Position numbers and translations under genes: made by a program
Notes under the pieces: generated by a model
Seen by the model: the letters and a program-made list of their open reading frames with translations, nothing else
Database searches by the model: none
What the model was told of the DNA's origin: nothing
Shown: one piece after another, positions 1 through 8,902 of the stretch
Layout: each line of letters opens with the position of its first letter
Position numbering within the stretch: position 1 is the stretch's first letter
Origin: Thermoleophilia bacterium
Lineage (GTDB): Bacteria > Actinomycetota > Thermoleophilia > Gaiellales > Gaiellaceae
Assembly: GCA_025928515.1 (NCBI GenBank)
Contig: JAICJI010000004.1
Coordinates: 1 to 64,000 of the forward strand
Length of the DNA: 64,000 nucleotides
Direction of reading: 5' to 3'

Positions 1-2
1 AG

Positions 3-104
3 ATCGCCGAAGGCAAGAGTCGCCGCGACGCCACCCGACTCCTCAAGCGCTACCTCGCCCGCCACCTCTACCGACTCCTCGAACAACAACCAGCAATGAC
101 TTGA
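3..104 (+). CDS. C-terminal end of an IS110-like transposase (5' truncated by window edge)
   Basis: Frame 3 from the window start reads IAEGKSRRDATRLLKRYLARHLYRLLEQQPAMT*, a tail resembling IS110-type transposase C-termini; not in the ORF track because it has no start inside the window. Confidence 0.6.
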   Translation: MAEGKSRRDATRLLKRYLARHLYRLLEQQPAMT

Positions 105-112
105 CAAGTCAT
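96..112. repeat. Short perfect inverted repeat atgactt-gac-aagtcat over the transposase stop codon
   Basis: Read directly; 7-bp arms, 3-bp centre. Confidence 0.6.
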
Positions 113-571
113 AGGAGCTTCAATCCCGAACACTGGCCCAGCTCAGCGTCCTGTCCCGCGGGACGTGGAACGACGGGCCGGATGAAGGTTCCGGTCGAGA
201 CGCTCACGCTGATCGTCGGCCGTGCGCAGAGCAAGCAGGTCGGCAGGCGCTCCGTGTTGATATGGCGCGTCATGCGGCTGCTACGCGCTTGACGGCGAGG
301 GTGTAAGACCCCGACGGTTCCCGACTGCTCGAGCTGCGTGCTCACAGTGAGCACGCTAGACCTCGGAGCGGGCAGCCGAAACAGGGTTCCCGCAGACTTA
401 CGACCCCTCTTCGCTCCCCCGCGCCCCGCGCAGGAGCCACTCAGCTACGAAGCGGATAGAGTGAGTGGCACACGCCCTTCCGCCGCCTGCGCTCTCGACG
501 GCTCTAGGACGCATCGTTTTCCGGGCTCGAGCAGCGTGCCCCGGGGCATGCCCAAAGAAGGGACACATTCG

Positions 572-823
572 ATGGATTCCTCCGAGTCCGTCCACTTCGA
601 TCTCGCTGACGGTACGAGCGTGGCTGTGGAGAGCAGTAACTATCGCCGCGTCTACGAGGGGCTATGGAAGCTCTCTAGCGTGCCGGGAGCCGTCTCGACG
701 GCCGCGCTTCTTCTCGGTGCGACCCGGCGTCCCGGCTATCCGCATGGCGTCAAGCTCGATGCAGTGCAAAGCGCGGCGCTCGGAAGCGCCATAGGCCGTT
801 CCAAGCTCAGGGACGGCGCGTGA
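572..823 (+). CDS. Hypothetical small protein (MDSSESVHFDLADGTSVAVESSNYRR...)
   Basis: Internal ATG of ORF 338..823; overlaps the next ORF by 4 bp. Confidence 0.5.
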   Translation: MDSSESVHFDLADGTSVAVESSNYRRVYEGLWKLSSVPGAVSTAALLLGATRRPGYPHGVKLDAVQSAALGSAIGRSKLRDGA

Positions 824-1032
824 GACGCGCGTGCCCGACTTGCGGCCGGCTCATCTATCTCAACCGCGAGGGCCTATACCGCCGACACTTCGGCGCCCAG
901 CCCGGCGGGAGCGTCCGCCTCTGCGCCTACGGCCCGGGCGAGATTGCGGCTATGGTGTGTGTGCGCGTAGACCTAGCGCGGAAGCCGCCGAGGCTCCGAG
1001 GTTCCCTCTCCAGCTTGCGAAACCTGGCCTAA
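820..1032 (+). CDS. Small protein with N-terminal CPTCGR zinc-ribbon-like start
   Basis: ORF track; CxxC near N-terminus; C-terminal half is low complexity. Confidence 0.35.
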   Translation: MRRACPTCGRLIYLNREGLYRRHFGAQPGGSVRLCAYGPGEIAAMVCVRVDLARKPPRLRGSLSSLRNLA

Positions 1033-1095
1033 GTGCAGCAGGAGAGCTCGGCTTGAGTTCTCCAACCCTGAAGCATAAGCAGTGAGGAGCAACAC

Positions 1096-1410
1096 ATGTA
1101 CGCCACCCATAGGCGCTACGAAGGCATCGACCAGAGCCGGATCGAGGAGCTGACACGGAAGGTGAACGAGAGCCTGATCCCGCGGCTGAGCAAGCTACCC
1201 GGATTCCAGGGCTACTTCCTGACTGAGGCCGGCGACGGCGTCGTCAAGTCGGTCAGCCTGTTCGATACCTCCAGCCAGGCCGAGGACTCGACTCAGGTCG
1301 CGGCCGAGTGGACGCAGGAGGAGAAGCTCGAGAAGCTGGTCCCGAACCCGCCCAAGGTCATGACCAGAAAAGTGCTCGCGCACGAGACGAGGGCGCCGGC
1401 ACTCGTCTGA
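1096..1410 (+). CDS. Small ABM/dimeric alpha-beta barrel-like protein
   Basis: 104 aa; pattern 'LPGFQGYFLTEAGDGVVKSVSLFDTSSQAEDS...AAEW' resembles ABM-like stress proteins; upstream gaggag. Confidence 0.55.
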   Translation: MYATHRRYEGIDQSRIEELTRKVNESLIPRLSKLPGFQGYFLTEAGDGVVKSVSLFDTSSQAEDSTQVAAEWTQEEKLEKLVPNPPKVMTRKVLAHETRAPALV

Positions 1411-1433
1411 GTCTTCGGCTTCGATGAACAAGA

Positions 1434-1464
1434 AAGAAGGCCCGCGCTCGCGGGCCTTCTTCGT
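1434..1464 (+). terminator. Rho-independent terminator
   Basis: aagaaggcccg-cgctcg-cgggccttctt stem-loop followed by cgtttcg, after the 1410 stop. Confidence 0.8.
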
Positions 1465-1570
1465 TTCGCGCCACCGGGCGGACTCGCACTATCCGCAAGC
1501 CGACGGTCGTGCCGCGGGCTGGCTAGTGGGGGTGCGAAGATGCTGGTCAATCGCGACAAGGGAGGCTTAC

Positions 1571-1882
1571 ATGGCCGTAGGGATGTTGCTCGCAGGAGAA
1601 GGCGTAACCGAGGAGAGCTACCGGCAACTCACCGAAGAAATGTTCGGCAGCTACCCGATGCGCGAGGATCAAGCGCCCGACGGGTGTCTAGTCCACACCG
1701 CCGGCCAAAGCGACCAGGGCTGGTACATCTACGACATCTGGGAGTCGCAGGAACACTTTCAGCGCTTCGTCGAGGGGAAGCTGAGGCCGGCGATGGAGTC
1801 GACCGGAGCGACTGGCGGTGCCGAGCCGCCGCAGCCCCAGTTCTTCCCTGTCGCGACTTTGGTCAAAGGACCCAGCCTGTAG
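1571..1882 (+). CDS. ABM-like small protein
   Basis: ATG at 1571 preceded by gggaggc; 'GWYIYDIWESQEHFQRFVEGKLRPAM' is typical of ABM/EthD-like proteins. Confidence 0.6.
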   Translation: MAVGMLLAGEGVTEESYRQLTEEMFGSYPMREDQAPDGCLVHTAGQSDQGWYIYDIWESQEHFQRFVEGKLRPAMESTGATGGAEPPQPQFFPVATLVKGPSL

Positions 1883-2096
1883 AGCGCTGGGCCAGTGGTC
1901 GGCAATGACCGCACTGTCTATCGAGTTTCGAGCTGTCGCTAAACGCGGGATAGGCCCCGGCCGTCCGACGATCGCGGGCCACCACGGTCAGTAGCCGGCC
2001 AGGAGGCACGGTTTGTCCGGGTTTGGTCAACCGCTATAACCCGCTACCGAGCGCCCGGCGCTTTGGTGGTGATCCAGTCCTGCCGATAAGCCACTC

Positions 2097-3860
2097 GTGG
2101 CAGCTGAGACGTTCGACCAGGCGTTCAACGCGTACGGCTCGCAGCTTCTGCAGCGGATCGCCGGGACCGTGGCGATCATGCTCTACGAGATGGAGCTCCG
2201 GCCGGACGGGAGCTTCGAGTGCCTGACGTTCGTCGGGCTCGAGACGCTGATCGGCCCCGTTCCGGAGGGCATGTCCTCGGAAGAGGCGTACGAGGCTGCC
2301 GTCCACCCGGACGATCGCGAGCTGTACGACGGGGCGACTGACGGGCTCTGGGAGCGCAAGTCGGTCGAGGTCGAGTATCGGCTGATCGACGCGAGTGGAG
2401 AGGTGCGCTGGGTGCTCGACCGGATGCGGCCCGAGCGAGAGCAGGAAGACGGCAGCCTGCGCGTGAGCGGGGTCGTTGCGGACATCAGTGAGCGGAAGCG
2501 CGTCGAGGCCGAGGCGATGGAGAAGCTCGCCCATGCGGCGCTCCACGACTCCTTGACCGGGCTGGCGAACCGCGCGTCGTTCCTCGACCATCTCGAGCTC
2601 GGCCTCAAGCGCGCCTCCCGCAACGAGAAGGGCGTCGGCGTCCTTTTCATCGATCTCGACAACTTCAAGCTCGTCAACGACAGCTTCGGCCATGCGGCCG
2701 GCGACGAGTTGCTGAAGGCGGTCGGGTCACGCCTGGAGTCGGCGGTGAGAGGGATGGACGTGGTCGCCCGCCAGGGTGGTGACGAGTTCCTGATCCTGCT
2801 CACCGACATCGAGAGCCGGTCGGGCGACGACGCCTCGGACTCACCGACCGAGGTTGTCGCGAGCAAGGTGCGCACGATCCTGCGCGAGCCGTTCCTCGTC
2901 GACGGGATCGAGATCTATGTCAGCGCGAGCGTCGGTATCAGCTCCTACCCCGCCGACGGCGCCGATGCCGACACCCTGCTCAAGCACGCGGACGTGGCCA
3001 TGTATTCGGTCAAGGACAGCGGCCGCGACGGCTACGCCCGTTACAGCCACGGCGGAGACTCGGCACTCGAGCAGATCTCGATGGCCGCCCGCCTGCGCAA
3101 ATCGGTCGAGAGCGGGCGGGGCCTCGTCCTCCACTATCAGCCGCTCATGAACCTCCAGACGGCCGAGGTGGTGGGCGTGGAGGCGCTGGTCCGGTGGCAG
3201 GACGGCAACCGCGGGCTCGTCCAGCCCGACGAGTTCATACCGCTCGCCGAGCAGGTCGGCCTGATCGGCTCCCTCAGCGATTGGGTGGTCGCGGAGGCGT
3301 GCAGGCAGGCGTCCGCCTGGCAGAAAGAGGGGATGGACTTCTACGTCTCGATCAACGTCCCGCCGTCGTATTGCCAACCCACGGGCATGGCGCACCTCGC
3401 CGCCGCGGCAAGCGCTGCCGGGATCGAGCTCGACAACCTGATGATCGAGGTGACCGAGTCCGCTCTGGCCCCCGACAGGCGCACGAACCTGGAGGACACG
3501 CTGAGCGACATGCACAGCCAGGGCCTCCGCCTGGCGATCGACGACTTCGGCACCGGCTACTCGTCGCTCGGCCGGCTCAACCAGACGTGGGTCAACATGC
3601 TCAAGATCGACCGCTCGTTCGTCCAGGAGCTGCCCGAGAGCGAGCATGCATGCAACCTCGTCTCCTCGGTCGTCCGCCTCGCCCAGTCGCTCGGCCTGGA
3701 GCCGCTCGCCGAGGGAGTCGAGACCGAGGAGCAACGCCGCTTCCTCGTCGACAACGGCTGCCGCTACGGGCAGGGCTTCCTCTTCAGCCGCCCTCTCCCG
3801 ACCGACGAGATCAAGCCGTTCTGCGACGGCGAGCGAGGAAACCGGCGCGACGTCGCCTGA
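2097..3860 (+). CDS. PAS-GGDEF-EAL diguanylate cyclase/phosphodiesterase
   Basis: RQGGDEFLIL, upstream RGMD I-site, GVEALVRW, IDDFGTGYSS, LKIDRSFV and EGVETEEQ motifs; GTG start. Confidence 0.95.
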   Translation: MAAETFDQAFNAYGSQLLQRIAGTVAIMLYEMELRPDGSFECLTFVGLETLIGPVPEGMSSEEAYEAAVHPDDRELYDGATDGLWERKSVEVEYRLIDASGEVRWVLDRMRPEREQEDGSLRVSGVVADISERKRVEAEAMEKLAHAALHDSLTGLANRASFLDHLELGLKRASRNEKGVGVLFIDLDNFKLVNDSFGHAAGDELLKAVGSRLESAVRGMDVVARQGGDEFLILLTDIESRSGDDASDSPTEVVASKVRTILREPFLVDGIEIYVSASVGISSYPADGADADTLLKHADVAMYSVKDSGRDGYARYSHGGDSALEQISMAARLRKSVESGRGLVLHYQPLMNLQTAEVVGVEALVRWQDGNRGLVQPDEFIPLAEQVGLIGSLSDWVVAEACRQASAWQKEGMDFYVSINVPPSYCQPTGMAHLAAAASAAGIELDNLMIEVTESALAPDRRTNLEDTLSDMHSQGLRLAIDDFGTGYSSLGRLNQTWVNMLKIDRSFVQELPESEHACNLVSSVVRLAQSLGLEPLAEGVETEEQRRFLVDNGCRYGQGFLFSRPLPTDEIKPFCDGERGNRRDVA

Positions 3861-3894
3861 ACGTCCGTCTCGGACGTCCGACCGGGGGCCGAGA

Positions 3895-6800
3895 ATGCTG
3901 CCGTTGTCACGTCGCGTTGTCGTCGTCGTTGTCGCCCTGGTCGCTCTTGCCGTTCCGGGCAAGGCGCTCGCCTGTTCGCATGACGACACGAACTACTTCG
4001 AGTCGTTCGTCGACGCGACGTGCCTGCAGGCACCGCTGACCAGCACGACGCTCGACGCGCAGGGCGGCCTACGGCTCGCGACGAACGGCACGGCCACGAG
4101 CAGCACCTGGGACACCAACACCGACTTCACGAACGGCATCAGCTATCAGAGCACGCTGTTTCCTCCCGTCGGCGTCAGCACTCTGTCGATCTCCGGGACG
4201 GGACCGACCGCCACGCTGGCGCTCCCGACGACGCCGCTTCCGCTCAGCCCCGACGCCGCGAACCCGGTGCTGGGCCCGACCGCCTCGACCGTCGGCGACG
4301 GCGACGACGTCGACGACCCCACCGTGATCAAGGTCGGCGCGACGTACGACATGTACTACACCGGGTATCCCGAGGACGGGAGCGCGCCGGCGATCTATCT
4401 GGCCACGTCGGCGGACGCCACGAACTGGACGCGCGCGAACGCCGGCGCTCCGGTTCTGCAGGGCGCGGCGGGAGCGTTCGACCAGGACGGTGTCTACGGC
4501 GCCGACGTCGTCTACGACCCGACGGATCTGCTGGCGCCGTACAAGATGTGGTACTCGGGTCGGCAGGGCGTCTTCGGTGCGATCGGCTACGCGACCTCGC
4601 TCGACGGAGTGACTTGGACGAAATTCGGCGGGACCACGCCCCTGCCGGTGCTCGACCATGGCCTGGCCGGCTCCGCCGACAGCTTCAGCGCGGCCGATCC
4701 GTCGGTGCTGAAGGACGGCTCGACTTGGAAGATGTGGTACACGGGCGACGACTCGAACAAGAAGCGAATCGCCTACGCGACGTCTTCGGACGGGATGACT
4801 TGGGCGAAGGGTGGCAAGGTGATCGCGCCGGAGGATCCCGGCGTGAGCGCCAACATCGAGTTCGGCGCCTTCTCGCCGACGGTGTGGAAGACGATCGGCG
4901 GGTTCTCGATGCTGCTGACCGGGCGCAAGCTCGTCGGCTTGGGCGTGTTCCAGACGAAGATCATGGAGACCACCTCAACGGACGGTCTCGTCTGGTCGGG
5001 ACCGAGCCCCGCCGTGAACCCCGCGGGCACGAATTCGAAGTTCGACTTCTCGAACCTCAACTCGCCCGACGTCCTTGCCGACCCGGCGACGGCGAACCCC
5101 TACAAGCTCTTCTACTCGGGCAACACGATCGACACGAACGGGAACTTCCACACGCGGATCGGGCTCGCGACCTCGAGCAACGGCAGCTCGTTCAACAAGT
5201 TCACCGGCTCGAAGACGGGGGGCTCGGTGTTCGACGTCGGGACGGCCGGAACTGCGTTTGACGCACGCCAGGTGTCCGGTCTGTCGGCCACGGAGCCTGG
5301 TGGGACGGGCGCGAAGTTCGTCGGCTTCTACTGGGGCACGCGAGGCAGCGACTTCACGCCGCGGCTGGGCGAGGCGACGTCCCCCGACGGGAGCACGTGG
5401 ACGAAGGTGCCCGTGTCGGCGCCGGATGGTGGAGCGGTGCTCGGGCTCGGCAACCCGGCGGCGTTCGACAACGGCGGCGAACGGGATCCGAGCGTCCTTT
5501 TCGACTCGGGCGGTTACGACCTCTACTTCACAGCCCTCGACTCGGGTGGGCTCGACTCGATCGGCTACGCCACGGCAACCACCGTCGGGTCGGGGTCGAA
5601 CTCCCCGGACAACACGAGCTGGCCGAGCTCCGCGACCCAGGTGCTGAGCACGGGCTTCGACGGAGCCCACGTGAGCCACCCTTCGGTGATCAAAGACGGC
5701 GCGAACTTCGTCATGTACTACACCGACCTCTCGGCGACGCCCGCGATCGGCCGGACGTCCTCGGCGAGTGCGAACAGTGGCTTCGGTGCGGGGAGCTCGG
5801 TCCTCACGCACGGCGCCGCCGGGACGTTCGACGAGAAGGGCGTGAAGGATCCGGTCGTGGTCAAGGTCGCGGCGGGCGATTACCGGATGCTCTACACCGG
5901 CGTCGACGCCGACGGGATCGAGCGCGTGGGCCTCGCCACCTCGACCGACGGGTCGACCTGGACGAAGCAGGGCGTCGTGCTGAACCCGAGCCTGACCCCG
6001 TTCGCCGCCGACGAGAACGGCGTCGAGCCGACGGGGATGCTCGTCGACGGCACCACTGTCCACGTCTGGACGAGCGGCGTCGATCGCACGGGGCGCACAC
6101 GCGGAGAGCACGCCACTGCGGCCCTGTCCACGAGCGGGACGATCCCGAGCGCGTGGGCCACCTACCAGCTCGGTGACTCGTCGACGACGATCGAGGACTT
6201 CCGCCAGTTGGCCCGCACCTCGACCGGCGCCGTCGCGCTCTCGATGAGCTTCCTGCAGCCGTATTCGTCGGCAGGCAACGAGTTCTGGTCCGACTACTTC
6301 CCCGTCGCGGTGGACTCGCCGACCCAGGCCCTGAACTTCCTGCTCACCGTGCACGGCGTCCGGTGGCGCGCCCAGCTGATGACCCCGTCTTCGAGCCCGA
6401 GCCTCGACAAGGTGCAGCTGACGTACGCGCCGGTCAGCTTCGCGGCGACCGGCAGCGCCTCGTCGAGCCCGATTGCCGCCGCTCCGGGACGCAGCGTGAC
6501 CGCCTGGGGCTCGCTCTCGGTGGACACCTCGCTCTTCTCGCCGGGAGGATCGGGAACCGGGAGCGGGACCGTTCAGGTTCTCGACGCGACGAGCAACCAG
6601 CAGCTGTCGAGCACTGCGCTCAATACGAGCGGCACGACCACGGTGAGCCTCGCCACCGTTGCTGCCGCGAGCCACCCGGCCATCCGAGTGGTCTTCAACC
6701 TCCAGTCGAGCGGCCAGGCGACGCCGCTGGTGCACTCGTTCACGGTCTCCTACACGACGCAGGCAGCGCCTCCGGGCCTGACGCTCGTCGGGTCGCCGCT

Positions 6801-7317
6801 GAAGGTCGTGTTCGGCAAGGCCGTCAAGCTGAGCGGCATCTTGAGTCAGGGCGCCTCACCCGTCGGTGGGCAATCGGTCACGCTTGCGGCGAAACCGTTC
6901 GGCGCAGCGGCATTCAAGGCGTTCTCGACGGTGACGACGAGCACCGCCGGGACCTACCTGACGACCGCGAAGCCGCAGAAGCAGACGGTCTACGACGCGA
7001 GCGCGACCGGCGCGACGGTCCTGCCGACCGTCACCGTCAAGGTCGCGCAGCGGCTGAAGCTCTCCGTGCGTCGCAGCGGCGGCAAGGTCTACTTCAAGGG
7101 CAGCCTCGGGCCGAAGAAGCGCCGTCGCGTCATCGTCGTCCAGGTGCGCGCGGGCAAGCGCTGGAAGGTGCTGGCGCGGGTGAAGACGTCGCGGAAGTCG
7201 ACCTTCGAGGGAGCGCGGTCGCTCAAGGCCGGGCACGCCTATAACTTCCGGGCGAAGACGGGCAAGTATCCGGGGCTCCTGGCCGGGACGAGCCGCACCG
7301 TGCGCCTGCGCAAGTAA
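3895..7317 (+). CDS. Large secreted multi-repeat beta-propeller-like protein (GH43/GH32-type fold repeats) with C-terminal Ig-like and basic tail
   Basis: Signal peptide MLPLSRRVVVVVVALVALAVPGKALA; repeats such as 'VIKVGATYDMYYTGY', 'VLKDGSTWKMWYTGDD', 'VIKDGANFVMYYTDL', 'YATSSDGMTWAK'. Confidence 0.75.
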   Translation: MLPLSRRVVVVVVALVALAVPGKALACSHDDTNYFESFVDATCLQAPLTSTTLDAQGGLRLATNGTATSSTWDTNTDFTNGISYQSTLFPPVGVSTLSISGTGPTATLALPTTPLPLSPDAANPVLGPTASTVGDGDDVDDPTVIKVGATYDMYYTGYPEDGSAPAIYLATSADATNWTRANAGAPVLQGAAGAFDQDGVYGADVVYDPTDLLAPYKMWYSGRQGVFGAIGYATSLDGVTWTKFGGTTPLPVLDHGLAGSADSFSAADPSVLKDGSTWKMWYTGDDSNKKRIAYATSSDGMTWAKGGKVIAPEDPGVSANIEFGAFSPTVWKTIGGFSMLLTGRKLVGLGVFQTKIMETTSTDGLVWSGPSPAVNPAGTNSKFDFSNLNSPDVLADPATANPYKLFYSGNTIDTNGNFHTRIGLATSSNGSSFNKFTGSKTGGSVFDVGTAGTAFDARQVSGLSATEPGGTGAKFVGFYWGTRGSDFTPRLGEATSPDGSTWTKVPVSAPDGGAVLGLGNPAAFDNGGERDPSVLFDSGGYDLYFTALDSGGLDSIGYATATTVGSGSNSPDNTSWPSSATQVLSTGFDGAHVSHPSVIKDGANFVMYYTDLSATPAIGRTSSASANSGFGAGSSVLTHGAAGTFDEKGVKDPVVVKVAAGDYRMLYTGVDADGIERVGLATSTDGSTWTKQGVVLNPSLTPFAADENGVEPTGMLVDGTTVHVWTSGVDRTGRTRGEHATAALSTSGTIPSAWATYQLGDSSTTIEDFRQLARTSTGAVALSMSFLQPYSSAGNEFWSDYFPVAVDSPTQALNFLLTVHGVRWRAQLMTPSSSPSLDKVQLTYAPVSFAATGSASSSPIAAAPGRSVTAWGSLSVDTSLFSPGGSGTGSGTVQVLDATSNQQLSSTALNTSGTTTVSLATVAAASHPAIRVVFNLQSSGQATPLVHSFTVSYTTQAAPPGLTLVGSPLKVVFGKAVKLSGILSQGASPVGGQSVTLAAKPFGAAAFKAFSTVTTSTAGTYLTTAKPQKQTVYDASATGATVLPTVTVKVAQRLKLSVRRSGGKVYFKGSLGPKKRRRVIVVQVRAGKRWKVLARVKTSRKSTFEGARSLKAGHAYNFRAKTGKYPGLLAGTSRTVRLRK

Positions 7318-7322
7318 CGGGT

Positions 7323-7928
7323 CTACGCGGTCGCGCTGAAGATCGGCTTCGTGGTCGGCTTCGTCGCGCCGCCGGCACGCTCGATCGTCACGGCCACGCT
7401 GGCATGCGGCGGCACCGTCCCTTTGAGGTGGACGGTCGTGGTCGCTCCGGCGGAGAACAATCCCGCGGGTTTCGCAGGGCCGGTCGCCGGGATCACCCAC
7501 GCCTCGTACGTCTTGCCGGACGGAGCGCTGCCGAGCCCGGTGGCCGTGATGGTCGCGTTCCCGTTCCGGTCGACGAAGACGGCGAAGACCTGCTTCTGGG
7601 TCGACTGGCTCTGTGAGACGACGAGCCCGACCACGATGCAGGCCGCGGCGGCGGCGGCGACTGCGAGCCCGCGCGCGACCCAGCGGCGCCGCAGGAGCGG
7701 GACGACGTTCGCCCGCTCGGCCGCGGCGGCGTCGAGGATCGACGCACGCAGGCGCTCGGGCGGCGCGGCCGCGACGGTGCCGAACGCGAGAGCGGTGGCC
7801 GTCTCGTTGAGCTCGGCGAGCTGCTCGCGGCACTCCTCGCACTGGCCCAGGTGCCGCTCGTACGCCTCGGCCTCGTCCGCGTCGAGCGCGTCGAGCGCGT
7901 ATGCGGCCGTCAGGTCGTGGAGGTCCAT
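7323..7928 (-). CDS. RskA-like anti-sigma factor
   Basis: MDLHDLTAAYALDALDADEAEAYERHLGQCEECREQLAEL..., single TM, C-terminal 'YEAWVIP...PAGLF' region; overlaps the sigma gene. Confidence 0.88.
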   Translation of the reverse strand: MDLHDLTAAYALDALDADEAEAYERHLGQCEECREQLAELNETATALAFGTVAAAPPERLRASILDAAAAERANVVPLLRRRWVARGLAVAAAAAACIVVGLVVSQSQSTQKQVFAVFVDRNGNATITATGLGSAPSGKTYEAWVIPATGPAKPAGLFSAGATTTVHLKGTVPPHASVAVTIERAGGATKPTTKPIFSATA

Positions 7929-8491
7929 GAAATCTCCGTTCCGGGCTCCCCGAGCTGCTCGCGTAGACGCGACAGCCCCGTGAACATCCTGCTCTTGATC
8001 GTACCGAGCGGCTGGCCGAGCCTCTCGGCAAGCTCCGACTGGCTGAAGCCTCCGTAGTACGCGAGCTCGAGCGCCTCGCGCTGCGCGTCGGGGAGGTGGC
8101 GGAGCGCTTCCTGCACGCGCTCGCGCTGCAGCCGCAGCCACGCATCTTCCTCCACGCCCTCCGTCGCGGGCTCGGGAGCGAGCTCGAGCGAGTCCGCGCG
8201 CCGGCGCTGCTCGCGCCGCACGGTGTCTACGGCTCGCCGGTGGACGAGCGTGAGGATCCACGTGCTCGCCTTGCCTCGCTCGGGCACGAATCGCGCGGCG
8301 GTTCGCCAGACGGCGAGGAACGCGTCTTGCACGGCGTCCTCTGCGAGCGCCTGGTCGCGCAGCACCCGTAGCGCGAGCCCGTACGCCGCGCGGCCGTAGC
8401 GGTCATAGAGCTCTGCGAGCGCCGTCTGCTCCGAGCGGGCGGCGAGGGCGACGAGCGCCTCGTCGGAAAGATGGGCGAGCTGGCGGTTCAC
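7910..8491 (-). CDS. ECF RNA polymerase sigma factor (SigK/RpoE-like)
   Basis: Region 2 'DAVQDAFLAVWRTAARF', region 4 'LPDAQREALELAYYGGFSQSELAERLGQPLGTIKSRMFTGLSRLRE'; GTG start at 8491. Confidence 0.92.
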   Translation of the reverse strand: MNRQLAHLSDEALVALAARSEQTALAELYDRYGRAAYGLALRVLRDQALAEDAVQDAFLAVWRTAARFVPERGKASTWILTLVHRRAVDTVRREQRRRADSLELAPEPATEGVEEDAWLRLQRERVQEALRHLPDAQREALELAYYGGFSQSELAERLGQPLGTIKSRMFTGLSRLREQLGEPGTEISWTSTT

Positions 8492-8617
8492 AGCGTCAGA
8501 TATTCGCCCGTCGGGGGCGGTCGGTTCAAGCCGATCGAACCGGTCCGGCGACTCGGGCGAATCAGCGCCGACCGAATTCACCACGGCGGCCGGAGCCGCC
8601 AAGAAGGGAGAGGGCAA

Positions 8618-8902
8618 ATGGAACGCCTGAGTAGGCGCTCTTTCGTCAAGATCGCCGGCGGGGCCGCCGGCGCAGCGGCGCTCGCCGCGGCGCCGCCGAT
8701 CGCGCGGGCCGCGGTCGGTGAAGAGGTAGCGCAGCCGACCCATCCGAAGTCGCGCGTGCCCGAGGAGCCGCTTGTCGCCTACGTCCGCGACGCAGAGCGC
8801 GGCGAGGTGACCGTCACCGCCGGCACCACCGAGCACACGTACCAGGACAAGACGCTCGTCAAGCGCCTCCTGCGCGCGTCCGGCAGGAAGGGAGTGAGCT
8901 AG
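8618..8902 (+). CDS. Small Tat-signal-bearing protein
   Basis: MERLSRRSFVKIAGGAAGAAALAAAPPIARAA twin-arginine signal plus ~60-aa mature part; SD gggagagg. Confidence 0.8.
   Translation: MERLSRRSFVKIAGGAAGAAALAAAPPIARAAVGEEVAQPTHPKSRVPEEPLVAYVRDAERGEVTVTAGTTEHTYQDKTLVKRLLRASGRKGVS

Noticed and set aside
2841-3989. 382-aa antisense ORF opposite GGDEF-EAL
   Set aside because: Shadow ORF; no recognisable motifs.
4975-6735. 586-aa antisense ORF opposite the propeller gene
   Set aside because: Arg/Gly/Ala-rich shadow composition; the plus-strand protein has clear repeats and a signal peptide.
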